DNA of 63,838 nt. It comes from Agathobacter sp. (GTDB lineage: Bacteria > Bacillota > Clostridia > Lachnospirales > Lachnospiraceae). Position 1 is the stretch's first letter. Every line of letters begins with the position of its first letter. The translations under genes were made by a program, and so were the position numbers. Where the stretch lies: NCBI GenBank assembly GCA_017481285.1, contig JAFUPI010000046.1, positions 1 to 63,838 of the forward strand, in the 5' to 3' direction. Shown here piece after piece: positions 44,502-53,478 of this stretch. The notes beneath the pieces were generated by a model. The model was not told where the DNA came from. It was given only the letters and a program-made list of their open reading frames with translations, and did not search any database.

Positions 44502-45320
44502 TTAGTAAAACGTTCGGACTAGGTTTGCAATTATCAAATTCCAACCATCCGCTAAAACAAACAACAACATCTTAAATGGTAAAGAAATCGTTGTAGGTGG
44601 CAGCATCATCATACCCATGGACATAAGCACGGAAGACACTACCATGTCTATTACAATAAATGGAATATAAATCAAAAATCCCATAATAAAAGCCTGTCGA
44701 AGTTCCCCGATAATAAATGCCGGAATCAAAACCGTCATTGGAACATCATCTACTTCTTCATATGTTTCGCCTGAGATATCAATAAACAATTCCAAATCAT
44801 TCGCCTGTGTATACTTATACATAAACTCTCGAATTGGAACCTCTGCCAGTTCAAAAGCCTGTTCTGTGGTAATCTCATTTCTATCCAATGGCTCAACAAC
44901 TGTTGTGTTGATTTGTTCAAGCGTCGGCCACATAATAAAAAATGTCAAAAACAGTGCCAAACCAATCAACACCTGATTCGGTGGTGCCGTCTGAGTACCA
45001 ATTGCAGTTCTTACAAAATGTAAAACTATAATAATTCTGGTATATGACGTCAGCATGATCAAAATAGATGGCGCCAATGTCAAGATCGTCAAGAGTAACA
45101 AGATTCGAATCGGAGCAGACATTGTTCCCTCTTCACTGTTGGTATCTACAGTAAGATGAATTCCATCTATCCCATCTTCTGCATAGTTCGCATCATTGTC
45201 ACCAACTTCTGCCGCATACATTACTGCCGGCTCAGAAACCGTATATGCAATTGTAAACACAAATACACATACTGCAAACACAAAAGAAAGTATGCAGTAA
45301 GCTTTTTTCCACTTGTTCAT
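44502..45320 (-). CDS. fliP: Flagellar export protein FliP
   Basis: Main pore subunit, 272 residues. A cleavable-type signal segment (about 8-28) precedes the mature protein, then TLAPSILIMLTSYTRIIIVL, FIIGELRQAFIMGFLIYIPF and the C-terminal MMLPPTTISLPFKMLLFVLADGW, all family hallmarks. Confidence 0.97.
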   Translation of the reverse strand: MNKWKKAYCILSFVFAVCVFVFTIAYTVSEPAVMYAAEVGDNDANYAEDGIDGIHLTVDTNSEEGTMSAPIRILLLLTILTLAPSILIMLTSYTRIIIVLHFVRTAIGTQTAPPNQVLIGLALFLTFFIMWPTLEQINTTVVEPLDRNEITTEQAFELAEVPIREFMYKYTQANDLELFIDISGETYEEVDDVPMTVLIPAFIIGELRQAFIMGFLIYIPFIVIDMVVSSVLMSMGMMMLPPTTISLPFKMLLFVLADGWNLIIANLVRTFY

Positions 45321-45327
45321 AAACTAC

Positions 45328-45717
45328 CTATTTCTTGGACATTTTATCTTTCAGTTGTCCCAAAATTTCTTGGAATGATTCGCCACTCACTGTCGTATCT
45401 ATCCCTTCGTTCAAAAAGGATACATCTGTCAGTTGCTCTTCTTTCAAAGTAGCAAGTGGATGAATCTCATCTTTTCCTACCGCAACCACTAAATAGTCCG
45501 TGCCAGTTTTCACCAAGCAAATTGATTTATTATTGCCAACAGACAAACTTTCAATTACCTGAAGATTCTTGCTTTTCATTCGTACTTTCTGATAGCCACC
45601 TATCCATCTGGCAGTTAAATATGTAAGCAAAAGCACCAGTGCAAAAATCAACAAAGCACTAATCAGCTGTAAGAAGCTTTCCATGGATGCGGATAATGTT
45701 ACCATTACCATCTTCAT
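45328..45717 (-). CDS. fliO: Flagellar biosynthesis protein FliO-like
   Basis: A 129-residue protein with one N-terminal membrane helix (about 14-33) and a small FliO-type domain (ARWIGGYQKVR, IESLSVGNNKSICLVKTG). FliO helps FliP assemble. Weakly conserved family; position directly upstream of fliP supports the call. Confidence 0.85.
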   Translation of the reverse strand: MKMVMVTLSASMESFLQLISALLIFALVLLLTYLTARWIGGYQKVRMKSKNLQVIESLSVGNNKSICLVKTGTDYLVVAVGKDEIHPLATLKEEQLTDVSFLNEGIDTTVSGESFQEILGQLKDKMSKK

Positions 45718-45718
45718 A

Positions 45719-46081
45719 CTATCCTACTACTTTTTTCACTGCTTCTAGTACTCGATCAGCCTGGAAAGGTTTTACTATGAAATCTTTTGCTCCAGCCTGA
45801 ATAGATTCAATAACCATCGCCTGCTGGCCCATTGCTGAACACATAATAACAGAAGCATTTCCATCTTTTTCTCTGATTTTCTTTAATGCCTGAATACCAT
45901 CCATTTCTGGCATAGTAATATCCATAAGCACTAAATCTGGTTTTAATTCGGTATATTTTTCTACCGCAACTGCACCATTTTCTGCTTCTCCAACAACATT
46001 GTAACCGTTCTTAGAAAGAATATCTTTAATCATCATTCTCATGAACGCTGCGTCATCACAAATTAAAATATTTTTTCCCAT
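45719..46081 (-). CDS. cheY: Chemotaxis response regulator CheY
   Basis: Single receiver domain of 120 residues: acidic pocket CDDAAF, phospho-acceptor Asp in LVLMDITMPEMDG, Ser/Ala switch CSAMGQ and Lys in FIVKPF. It binds FliM and FliY when phosphorylated. Encoded next to fliY as in B. subtilis. Confidence 0.96.
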   Translation of the reverse strand: MGKNILICDDAAFMRMMIKDILSKNGYNVVGEAENGAVAVEKYTELKPDLVLMDITMPEMDGIQALKKIREKDGNASVIMCSAMGQQAMVIESIQAGAKDFIVKPFQADRVLEAVKKVVG

Positions 46082-46100
46082 TTCTATATCTCCCTATTTT

Positions 46101-47288
46101 TTATTGTTGTGGAATTGGAACTGCGTTTACGATTTCTGTAATACGCACACCAAAACTTTCTTCAATAACTACAACTTCACCTTTTGCAACAAATTTACCA
46201 TTTACCAATACATCAATTGGTTCACCTGCAACTCTTTCTAATTCAATAATCTTACCTGGTCCAAAATCCAAAATATCGGAAATAGATTTGCTGGTTCTAC
46301 CTAACTCAACTGTAACTTCCAATGGAACATCCATAATCAAATTAATATTTTCTGGCTGATATACTCCCATTGGAACACTGCTAAAGGAACCAAACTGTGC
46401 AGGCTGAACATTTACTGGTTGCTGCATCATCATTGGCTGTTGCATCATCATTGGTTGCTGCATCATCATTGGCTGTCCCATCATCGGTTGCTGCATCATT
46501 GGCTGTGCATTCATGTCCATTGCTGGCTGAACTGGAGCCGCTGGTGCAGGTGCTGGAGCTGGTGCAGGTGCAGGTGCTGGGGTTGGTGCTGGGGTTGGTT
46601 CTTTCACACTCTGCGTATCGATTTCCATCATACGAGTAACACCCTCACACATTTCTCTTGCAAAAGAAACTGGATACAACTGCATGATTTCACTATCAAC
46701 CAAATCACCAATTTCCATACGGAACGTAATACGAACGAACTCTTTTGATAAGAATTCGTCAATAGATGCCTCATCTACCTGATCTTTTAAGTCAATCAAA
46801 TCAGCCATTGGTGGACTAATATCAATCGTCTTATTCAGCATAGAGGAAAGTGATGTAGCAGAAGAACCCATCATCTGGTTCATCGCTTCACTAATTGCAC
46901 TAAGATGAAGTTCACCCAATTCTCCATCGATATTGGTTCCATCACCGCCCATCATCAGGTCAGTTATAATTTTAACGTCATTTTCCTTCAACACTAAGAT
47001 GTTGCTTCCGTCAAGACCAACGGTATATGCAATTCGAATGAATACACATGGTTTTTCATATGCCTGTGACAAATCATCCCATGTTGCATACGATACAACT
47101 GGTGTTGAAATCTCTACTTTACGATTAACAAGAGAAAACAGTGTAGTTGCTGCAGTTCCCATACTAATATTGGAAATTTCGCCGATGGCATCCTTTTCCA
47201 CTTCTGTTAATCTATCTGCTGCTGGCGCACTATTACTTGGATCATTAAGTAATGCACTGATTTCTTCTTGTGATAATACTCCATCCAT
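46101..47288 (-). CDS. fliY: Flagellar switch protein FliY (CheC-like domain plus FliN domain)
   Basis: C-ring protein that also removes phosphate from CheY-P. The N-terminal MDGVLSQEEISALLN matches the CheY-P-binding motif of FliM. A CheC-like domain has EISNISMGTAATTL and SEAMNQMMGSSATSL. An Ala/Pro stretch and Met/Gln/Pro repeats (about 215-295) link it to a C-terminal SpoA/FliN domain (about 305-395, VTVELGRTSKSISDILDFGPG). Length 395. Confidence 0.96.
   Translation of the reverse strand: MDGVLSQEEISALLNDPSNSAPAADRLTEVEKDAIGEISNISMGTAATTLFSLVNRKVEISTPVVSYATWDDLSQAYEKPCVFIRIAYTVGLDGSNILVLKENDVKIITDLMMGGDGTNIDGELGELHLSAISEAMNQMMGSSATSLSSMLNKTIDISPPMADLIDLKDQVDEASIDEFLSKEFVRITFRMEIGDLVDSEIMQLYPVSFAREMCEGVTRMMEIDTQSVKEPTPAPTPAPAPAPAPAPAPAAPVQPAMDMNAQPMMQQPMMGQPMMMQQPMMMQQPMMMQQPVNVQPAQFGSFSSVPMGVYQPENINLIMDVPLEVTVELGRTSKSISDILDFGPGKIIELERVAGEPIDVLVNGKFVAKGEVVVIEESFGVRITEIVNAVPIPQQ
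46416..46505. repeat. 18-bp tandem repeat within fliY
   Basis: About four and a half 18-bp units (TGGTTGCTGCATCATCAT and close variants on the plus strand), encoding MMMQQP-type hexapeptides in the linker between the CheC-like and FliN domains. A repeat of this kind can change copy number in frame. Confidence 0.85.
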
Positions 47289-47292
47289 ACCC

Positions 47293-48273
47293 CTATTGCT
47301 CCTCTCTGATCACTTCTGTGACCCTCACTGCATACTTTTCACCAGATGCACCTGGCAATGCAGTGAATTTTCTAATATTTCCTACGTAAACATCCAACTC
47401 TTCCTCTGCTTTTCGATCCAATCGGATAATATCCCCTACCTGAAGCATAGAAAAATCGCTTACGGAAATGGTACTGCTTCCCAATACTGCCTTTAATGGA
47501 ATCTGCGCCTTACGAATCAAAACTTCAATTGCATCTGCATAATCCGTTTCATCGTATTGCTGCATATTGGCATACCAGTACTTGGTATTTAATTTATCAA
47601 TAACATCCTCCACGGTAATAAAAGGAAGACATATATTCATAAGTCCTTCTACATCCCCAATTTTGACATTAATTGTGATAATCGCAATCATTTCACTTGG
47701 AGAAATAATCTGTGCATACTGCGAATTCGTCTCGATACGCTCTAATCTTGGATGTATCTCTACTACATTCTGCCATGGTTCATGCAACAGATTGACACAA
47801 ACGACAAAGATTCTCTCTAAAATGAGCAACTCAATCTCCGAGTACTCACGCACTTTTTCCAAAGCCTCACCTTTGCCGCCTAACATACGATCCACAATCG
47901 CATATCCTAAATTGGTAGCCATTTCGATAATAATACTACCCTGTAAAGGTGCAAAGTTTACAATTCCAAGAAGAACTGGATTGGAAAGCGCATTGGAAAA
48001 CTCCTGGTATGTAACCGCTTCCGAATTCATAACTTCAATCTGAACATTCTTTCTTAAGTACACCGGAAGGTTCGTGGATAATAATCTTCCATAGTGTTCA
48101 AAAATAATCTCCAGAGTTCGAAGATGTTCTTTTGAGAATTTGGATGGTCTGGCAAAATCGTAATCTTTTACCTGTTTCTCGCCACTATCTTTAATTTCAT
48201 CTACATCTAACTCGCCACTACTTAACGCGTTCAAAAGCGCATCTATCTCGTTTTGAGATAAAACGTCACCCAT
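47293..48273 (-). CDS. fliM: Flagellar motor switch protein FliM
   Basis: C-ring protein receiving CheY-P. N-terminal CheY-P-binding motif LSQNEIDALLNAL, the middle domain with the conserved GGKG (MLGGKGEAL) and a C-terminal SpoA domain. Length 326. It precedes fliY with four bases between. Confidence 0.97.
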   Translation of the reverse strand: MGDVLSQNEIDALLNALSSGELDVDEIKDSGEKQVKDYDFARPSKFSKEHLRTLEIIFEHYGRLLSTNLPVYLRKNVQIEVMNSEAVTYQEFSNALSNPVLLGIVNFAPLQGSIIIEMATNLGYAIVDRMLGGKGEALEKVREYSEIELLILERIFVVCVNLLHEPWQNVVEIHPRLERIETNSQYAQIISPSEMIAIITINVKIGDVEGLMNICLPFITVEDVIDKLNTKYWYANMQQYDETDYADAIEVLIRKAQIPLKAVLGSSTISVSDFSMLQVGDIIRLDRKAEEELDVYVGNIRKFTALPGASGEKYAVRVTEVIREEQ

Positions 48274-48316
48274 TCTCTATTCACCACCTGTAACGAAAAT
48301 TTCAACTGCTCTCATC

Positions 48317-48823
48317 CTACTGAGCCGTTAATGTTGAAAAGCTTACGCCAACCACGTAATCTGTTCCATATGTTTTCTGGAGACTCTTACAAATCTCATC
48401 CTGAACAGCCTGAGAATTCTTCAAAAATTCCTCTTTTGTATACTGACGAATAATCTGGTTAATTGTGTTTTTAATAATCGCTTCCTGCTCTGTCAGAATC
48501 TCTGTTGTTGCATCTTTATATCTATCACTTTCCTTGTTTACAGAAAGCGAAACAGCAACCAACGCATAATGATCATCTGCAAGGTTAATTGTCATGGTTT
48601 CGCCACCGCTTACTGCGTAGGTAGCAATCTGGTCAACTGGTAAATTCGATAAACCAGTCGCCGCACCACTATTTAACTCCAAATCAATGGCTTCACAAAC
48701 TTTAGTAATCAATTCATTGGCTTTCTGTGTCGTTGGAATAACCGTAAACATCATGATTGCTGTCAATACAAAGTTTGCAAATACTAAAGCTAAGATAATA
48801 ACTGTCATTAAATTCTTCTTCAT
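48317..48823 (-). CDS. fliL: Flagellar basal body-associated protein FliL
   Basis: Single-pass membrane protein (helix about 7-28) of 168 residues with an outer domain around the stator; conserved C-terminal EILTEQEAIIKNTINQII and KSLQKTYGTDYVVGVSF. Between motB and fliM, as is common. Confidence 0.9.
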   Translation of the reverse strand: MKKNLMTVIILALVFANFVLTAIMMFTVIPTTQKANELITKVCEAIDLELNSGAATGLSNLPVDQIATYAVSGGETMTINLADDHYALVAVSLSVNKESDRYKDATTEILTEQEAIIKNTINQIIRQYTKEEFLKNSQAVQDEICKSLQKTYGTDYVVGVSFSTLTAQ

Positions 48824-48838
48824 AAAAACCTATCCCCT

Positions 48839-49654
48839 TTATTCCTCAATATTTGAGCTGTAGGAATTGTAAATCTTGATTACAACTCTACGGTTTCTTG
48901 CTCTTCCTTCTGGTGTGCTGTTGTCCGCAATTGGAACGAAATCACCTCGACCAGAAGATTTGATATATGCCGGATTCAATTTAGTTTCCTTTCGAATCAA
49001 ATCCGCTACCGACAAAGCACGATACATAGATAACACATCATTGCTTTCATACTTACTGCTTGATGCAATTGGCACATTATCGGTATGTCCTTCGATTTCG
49101 ATAATATTCTTATCATATTGCTTCAAAACCGCTGCAACCTTTTGTAAAATCAACTCTGCTTCCGGCATAATTTCCGCCTTGCCAGACTCAAACAAAATTG
49201 CACCGCTTAGATTCAACATGACATATTGTTCGTCAAAATCAATTTCAACCACATTGGAGAGACCCATCTGGTCCACCGCATCCTGAATATCCTCTGCCAT
49301 TTCTTCGGATTCGCCCAAAGCTTCTTCCTTATACTGCTCTTTGAGCTCGCCTTCTTCTTGTGTCTCTTCGTCATTCCTCGAATTTGCAAGGTCATTATAG
49401 TAATTATCCAAAAACTCCAACTGGCGAATTCCGCCACCTACCATAGAGCCCTCACCAATACTACTGCTACCTTGACTAAAAATACTGATTTTGGATTGCA
49501 GCGAAGCAATTACCATTTCGAACTTTTCTTCACTAACCGTTGACATAGAGAACAAAAGTACGAAAAAACAAAGGAGCAGGTTCATCAAGTCCGAGAACGT
49601 CGCCATCCATGCAGGCGACCCTTTAGGAGCTTCCGCTTCTTTTTTCTTTGCCAC
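48839..49654 (-). CDS. motB: Flagellar motor stator protein MotB
   Basis: Anchors the stator to peptidoglycan and carries the essential ion-binding Asp22 in ATFSDLMNLLLCFF. The C-terminal OmpA-type domain has IEIEGHTDNVPI and a GRGDF...NRRVVI end. An acidic, Glu-rich segment (about 90-125) follows the plug region. Length 271; the start overlaps the motA stop. Confidence 0.96.
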   Translation of the reverse strand: MAKKKEAEAPKGSPAWMATFSDLMNLLLCFFVLLFSMSTVSEEKFEMVIASLQSKISIFSQGSSSIGEGSMVGGGIRQLEFLDNYYNDLANSRNDEETQEEGELKEQYKEEALGESEEMAEDIQDAVDQMGLSNVVEIDFDEQYVMLNLSGAILFESGKAEIMPEAELILQKVAAVLKQYDKNIIEIEGHTDNVPIASSSKYESNDVLSMYRALSVADLIRKETKLNPAYIKSSGRGDFVPIADNSTPEGRARNRRVVIKIYNSYSSNIEE

Positions 49655-50460
49655 TATTCGTCACCTCCAAGGGAATCTCCCTGTTCTGCTAACGCGTTAC
49701 GAACAGATGGTGCTAAGAAGGATTTCAATTTCTCTTCAATAACTCGTGGGTTTTCACCTGCCTGAATCGAAAGAAGACCTTCAATTGTAATTTCTTTCAT
49801 AATAACTTCCAATGCATCATTTGCTTTTAACTTATAGGAAAGTGGAATACACATCCAGTTCGCAATCAAAGAACCATATAAAGTAGTCAGAAGAGCGACC
49901 GCCATCTGTGGCCCAATGGAATCTGGATCACTTAAGTTCTTTAACATGTTTACCAGACCAATCAGTGTACCAATCATACCCCACGCAGGACCCATTTCTG
50001 CCCATTTTTCGAAAAATCCGATAACTTTACCATGACGGTCCTGTAAACAATAAAGGTCTGTTTCCAAAATACCACGCACCAGTTCTGGGTCGGTACCATC
50101 TACAACCAACATGATACCTTTTTTCAAGAAATCATCCTCGATATTATTGGCAGCTTCTTCCAAAGCAAGAAGACCTTCCTTACGTCCAATATTTGATAAT
50201 TCGATAATCTGTTTAATTACTTGTCCCGGATCCATAACCTTGTCCTGGAAAGGAAGACTAAACGCCTTTAATCCGTTGATAAAGTCTGGTAACTTGTGTG
50301 CCGTTAAAACAGAACTGATAGAACCACCAATGGTAATAAAAACAGATGGTAAGTCGATAAAGTTTCCAAACAATGCAAAACCGCCGCTACCACTCGTTAA
50401 AATTCCGAAAATTACCATTACTACACCGATAACTATACCGGCTAAAGAAGCTATATCCAT
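49654..50460 (-). CDS. motA: Flagellar motor stator protein MotA
   Basis: Membrane stator subunit with four helices and the cytoplasmic loop carrying the charged residues that drive FliG (REVLxx-like region GILETDLYCLQDRHGKVIGF). The final helices contain GPAWGMIGTLIGLVNML and MAVALLTTLYGSLIANW. The ATG at 50460 has AGGAAGG 8 bases upstream; an in-frame GTG three codons earlier overlaps the ribosome site. First gene of the second flagellar transcription unit. Confidence 0.96.
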   Translation of the reverse strand: MDIASLAGIVIGVVMVIFGILTSGSGGFALFGNFIDLPSVFITIGGSISSVLTAHKLPDFINGLKAFSLPFQDKVMDPGQVIKQIIELSNIGRKEGLLALEEAANNIEDDFLKKGIMLVVDGTDPELVRGILETDLYCLQDRHGKVIGFFEKWAEMGPAWGMIGTLIGLVNMLKNLSDPDSIGPQMAVALLTTLYGSLIANWMCIPLSYKLKANDALEVIMKEITIEGLLSIQAGENPRVIEEKLKSFLAPSVRNALAEQGDSLGGDE

Positions 50461-50575
50461 ACATGACACCTTCCTAATATAATTTGGGCCTTGTTATTAT
50501 GTAAACCACTAAATCTTGTATGTGTTTTTATATTTGGGCATAGTAAGACCTAGTATGCATAATGACCTTTATATG

Positions 50576-50604
50576 ATTTTACTAGACTTTGCACCAAATG
50601 TAAA
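50576..50604 (-). promoter_or_regulatory. Sigma-A-type promoter for motA-onward operon
   Basis: On the minus strand TTTACA (50604-50599), 17-base spacer, TAAAAT (50581-50576); start near 50569 and a leader of about 110 bases before motA. The -35 overlaps the last bases of the flgE terminator stem. No sigma-28 (TAAA...GCCGATAA) match was seen. The leader 50461-50568 shows no gene; flbD is missing. Confidence 0.6.
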
Positions 50605-50631
50605 GGGAAATGACCGAAATCATTTCCCTTT
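50602..50631 (-). terminator. Intrinsic terminator after flgE
   Basis: Perfect 12-bp stem AAAGGGAAATGA/TCATTTCCCTTT with a 6-base loop, 30 bases past the flgE stop. The U-tract on the minus strand is short (TTTA), so some read-through into motA is plausible. Confidence 0.75.
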
Positions 50632-50660
50632 TTCGACATTTTTATTCAGTTCTTAGTTAA

Positions 50661-52244
50661 TTATCTCTTAAGATTGATTAATTCTTCCAACAAAGTGTCT
50701 GATGTAGTGATTACACGGGAGTTTGCCTGGAAACCACGCTGTGTAATAATCATATCTGTAAACTGCGCAGAAAGGTCAACGTTTGACATTTCCAACTCAC
50801 CTGTTGAAATGGCACTACCGTCTGCAGAAACTTCTACGCCGATACCATCGAAATCACCAGAGTTAAGAGTTGTCTGGTAGCAGTTGCTACCTACTTTTTC
50901 AAGACCAGAAGCATTTGAGAACTGAGCTACCGCAATCTGGCTCAAAAGTACGGTATTACCGTTGTCATATGTACCGAAGATTTTACCAGATGAATCAACA
51001 GAAAGACCTGTTAATGCACCAAGCTTTTTACCTACGCCATCACCATTGATACCTTTTAATACGTTCATGGTAGATGTACCACTGTTGTTTAAGTTCTTAC
51101 ATGAACTGAAATCAACTTCGATGTCTTTAAAGTTACTTCCATCTGCACCAATTGTAGAAAGGAAATCTCTTAAGTTTAATACGATAGAATCATTTTCTGC
51201 TCCACCGATTGATACGAATTTACCATCATCTGGATCAAATTCTAATACACAATTATCACTCTGTGGCCCATTGATTAAATCATATAAATTTGGTTCTGCA
51301 GCAGCACCTGTTTCTCTAACTACCCAATCTCCAGCAGCAGTTTTTTCAAGCACTACGTTTCCACCTGTTGGATTTCCATCGGCATCCAATGCTCTACCAA
51401 TAACATCTCCATTTTCATTTTTCTGATACTGACAAATCAACTGATTCAATGAAACTGTAGTTCCACCATTCTGTGTTGCCATATCATTGTATGTTTCTAA
51501 GTAATCCACGCCATTAGAATCTAAGATACTAGCTAATGCAACTGTATATTTTGCTTTATCATAAGCTGCATCCCCTGTATTCAGTGGACGAATTGAGAAT
51601 TTTGCTGTATATGCATATCCCAAATCATCATAGAAGCCCAATGTCATAACATAACCATCTTCGCTGGATACGTTAGGGTCGTTCTTATCCAAAACGCCAG
51701 ATGCTTTTGCCAATGTGGTTGCTTCTGGAGCAGATGTCTGATTATCCGCTGACATAACCTGAAGTGCCGATACTGTATCTTTTTTAATTTCGCCTGTAGT
51801 AGGGTCAATCTGCCATCCCATTAATGTATAACCAGTAGATGTCATACAAAGGAAACCATTTCCGTCTACATAATAAGAACCAGAACGAGTAAAGAAATTA
51901 CTTGTTCCATCACTTACGATAAAGAAGTTTGTAGACTGGCTATCTGTAAGCTTTAAGTCAAATGGGTTACCTGTTGTTTCCGCTGCACCTGCAGTTGTAA
52001 TTGCGATAGATGTAGCACCTGTAGAAACACCAAGACCAATCTGTTTTGCGTTTACACCACCGATACCGGTTGCTGCATTACCACCAGATGCAGATGATGT
52101 AGTCTGATACATAATTTCTGTAAAAGTTACGCGTGATGATTTAAATGCTTCTGTGTTAACGTTTGCGATATTGTTACCGATAACGTCCATTCTTGTCTGA
52201 TGTGTCTTTAAACCTGACACAGCAGAGTAAAGTGATCTCATCAT
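50661..52244 (-). CDS. flgE: Flagellar hook protein FlgE
   Basis: Hook subunit of 527 residues. N-terminal rod/hook signature SLYSAVSGLKTHQTRMDVIG and ANVNTEAFKSS; C-terminal GELEMSNVDLSAQFTDMI and RGFQANSRVI helices for coiled-coil packing. The variable centre is larger than in enterobacterial FlgE. AGGAGG is 10 bases before the first of two adjacent ATGs. Confidence 0.95.
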   Translation of the reverse strand: MMRSLYSAVSGLKTHQTRMDVIGNNIANVNTEAFKSSRVTFTEIMYQTTSSASGGNAATGIGGVNAKQIGLGVSTGATSIAITTAGAAETTGNPFDLKLTDSQSTNFFIVSDGTSNFFTRSGSYYVDGNGFLCMTSTGYTLMGWQIDPTTGEIKKDTVSALQVMSADNQTSAPEATTLAKASGVLDKNDPNVSSEDGYVMTLGFYDDLGYAYTAKFSIRPLNTGDAAYDKAKYTVALASILDSNGVDYLETYNDMATQNGGTTVSLNQLICQYQKNENGDVIGRALDADGNPTGGNVVLEKTAAGDWVVRETGAAAEPNLYDLINGPQSDNCVLEFDPDDGKFVSIGGAENDSIVLNLRDFLSTIGADGSNFKDIEVDFSSCKNLNNSGTSTMNVLKGINGDGVGKKLGALTGLSVDSSGKIFGTYDNGNTVLLSQIAVAQFSNASGLEKVGSNCYQTTLNSGDFDGIGVEVSADGSAISTGELEMSNVDLSAQFTDMIITQRGFQANSRVITTSDTLLEELINLKR

Positions 52245-52320
52245 AATTAATGACCTCCTAAAATCGAGCAGTTTGTTTTCCTCTGTCAGTCAGAAAACGT
52301 TTAGCTTCCATAAGGTCCAG

Positions 52321-52725
52321 CTAAATAATGACTGCTCCGTCAATATTTGTAAATATATTACTATTTGCTTCCGTCTGATCCAAAGCTGTAACGACCGTCT
52401 TATTCGGTACGTTTACGATAAATGCTAGAGAATCGACTAAAACCAGGGATTCTGTTATCCCTTTTTCGCTCGCCTGTTTTACTCCATTTTCCAATCGAAC
52501 ATTTTGCGCATCGGTAAGAGCGATATTTCTGTCATTCAGTCTATTGGCTGCATGTTTGGAAAATTTCAACTCCGACTGATCCATCACATTCTGGGTCTGC
52601 TTCTGTCTTAATATCTCCTCAAAAGGAATATCTGGTAAAGCATTCGACCTAACATTCTGTGACTTATTTAAATATTGATCGGTAATTTGTTCAATGGATA
52701 AAAACTGGTTGGATATCTGATTCAT
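52321..52725 (-). CDS. Flagellar operon protein, TIGR02530 family
   Basis: A 134-residue conserved protein always found between flgD and flgE in Firmicutes. The family core FSKHAANRLNDRNI is present, with the VDSLAFIVNVPNKTVVTALD C-terminal part. Biochemical role unknown, probably hook assembly. GGAGG precedes the ATG at 52725. Confidence 0.88.
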   Translation of the reverse strand: MNQISNQFLSIEQITDQYLNKSQNVRSNALPDIPFEEILRQKQTQNVMDQSELKFSKHAANRLNDRNIALTDAQNVRLENGVKQASEKGITESLVLVDSLAFIVNVPNKTVVTALDQTEANSNIFTNIDGAVII

Positions 52726-52750
52726 AATCAAACCTCCGTTACCGTTATTT

Positions 52751-53464
52751 TTATACTGTTACTATTTCGTCCTCAGAACCTTCTGTTGTTCCTTCCTCTG
52801 CCGCACCGGAATTCTCCTCCGCCTGAGCTATGAGTTCTTTCATTCTATCCTCATATTCTTTTAAGGTGTTCATTGTTTCTGTCGGAACAAACTGTTTCTG
52901 GTAATCTGTCATTCCTTCATAAACATCTCTTAACTGTGTAACTGCTTTTTCCCATTCTACAGTAAGATTTTCCATAAGTGGTAAGCTTCCTACCATATCC
53001 TTTAATGAGGTTGCAATTGTAACACCTTCATAGTACTCAGAATCTGCTACGGTATCTAACGAACTTGCAGGATAAAGCTGATCATTTACAGAAAGAAAAA
53101 CCTCTCCATTTTCATACATTACATAATCTACTCTACCATCTACATAAGATGTCTGACCTGTCGTTTCACTGGTTACTTTTAAGATAACCTGTTTCCCTAC
53201 CAAGTTGCTGGCATTTGCATTTTCCTGTGTTTCTGCAAGAGAAAGTGTCGCCTCTAACTGTGAGAATGTCGCCATCTGTGCTACATAGTCTGTATTACTG
53301 GTTGGTTCCAGAGGGTCCTGATACTGCATTTCTGCACATAACAGCTGTAAGAACTGGTCATAACCTAAGGTAGAACCTGTTGGGTTAATCCCATTCTGTT
53401 TGGAATTGTCGGTATACTCATAATTGAGTTTTCCATCTTCTACTGGTGCAATAATATTTGCCAT
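52751..53464 (-). CDS. flgD: Flagellar hook scaffold protein FlgD
   Basis: Cap on which FlgE assembles. The N-terminal export and capping motif LGYDQFLQLLCAEMQYQDPL and the QMATFSQLEATLSL segment are clear. A beta domain follows, then a helical Glu-rich C-terminal extension. Length 237. Confidence 0.93.
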   Translation of the reverse strand: MANIIAPVEDGKLNYEYTDNSKQNGINPTGSTLGYDQFLQLLCAEMQYQDPLEPTSNTDYVAQMATFSQLEATLSLAETQENANASNLVGKQVILKVTSETTGQTSYVDGRVDYVMYENGEVFLSVNDQLYPASSLDTVADSEYYEGVTIATSLKDMVGSLPLMENLTVEWEKAVTQLRDVYEGMTDYQKQFVPTETMNTLKEYEDRMKELIAQAEENSGAAEEGTTEGSEDEIVTV

Positions 53465-53478
53465 AAGAACTCTCCTTT

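Noticed and set aside
46540..46600. GGTGCAGGTGCTGG-type repeats in fliY
   Set aside because: Simple codon repetition for an Ala/Pro linker, also seen in cheA; not a separate element.
50476..50505. TTTACA-18-TATATT directly upstream of motA
   Set aside because: The hexamers look good, but transcription would begin inside or after the motA ribosome site, so it could not serve motA. The promoter at 50576-50604 fits better.
50571..50630. 29-codon minus-strand frame running through the flgE terminator
   Set aside because: No ribosome site (CTGAATAAAAATG), and the frame runs through the hairpin itself; not comparable to flbD.
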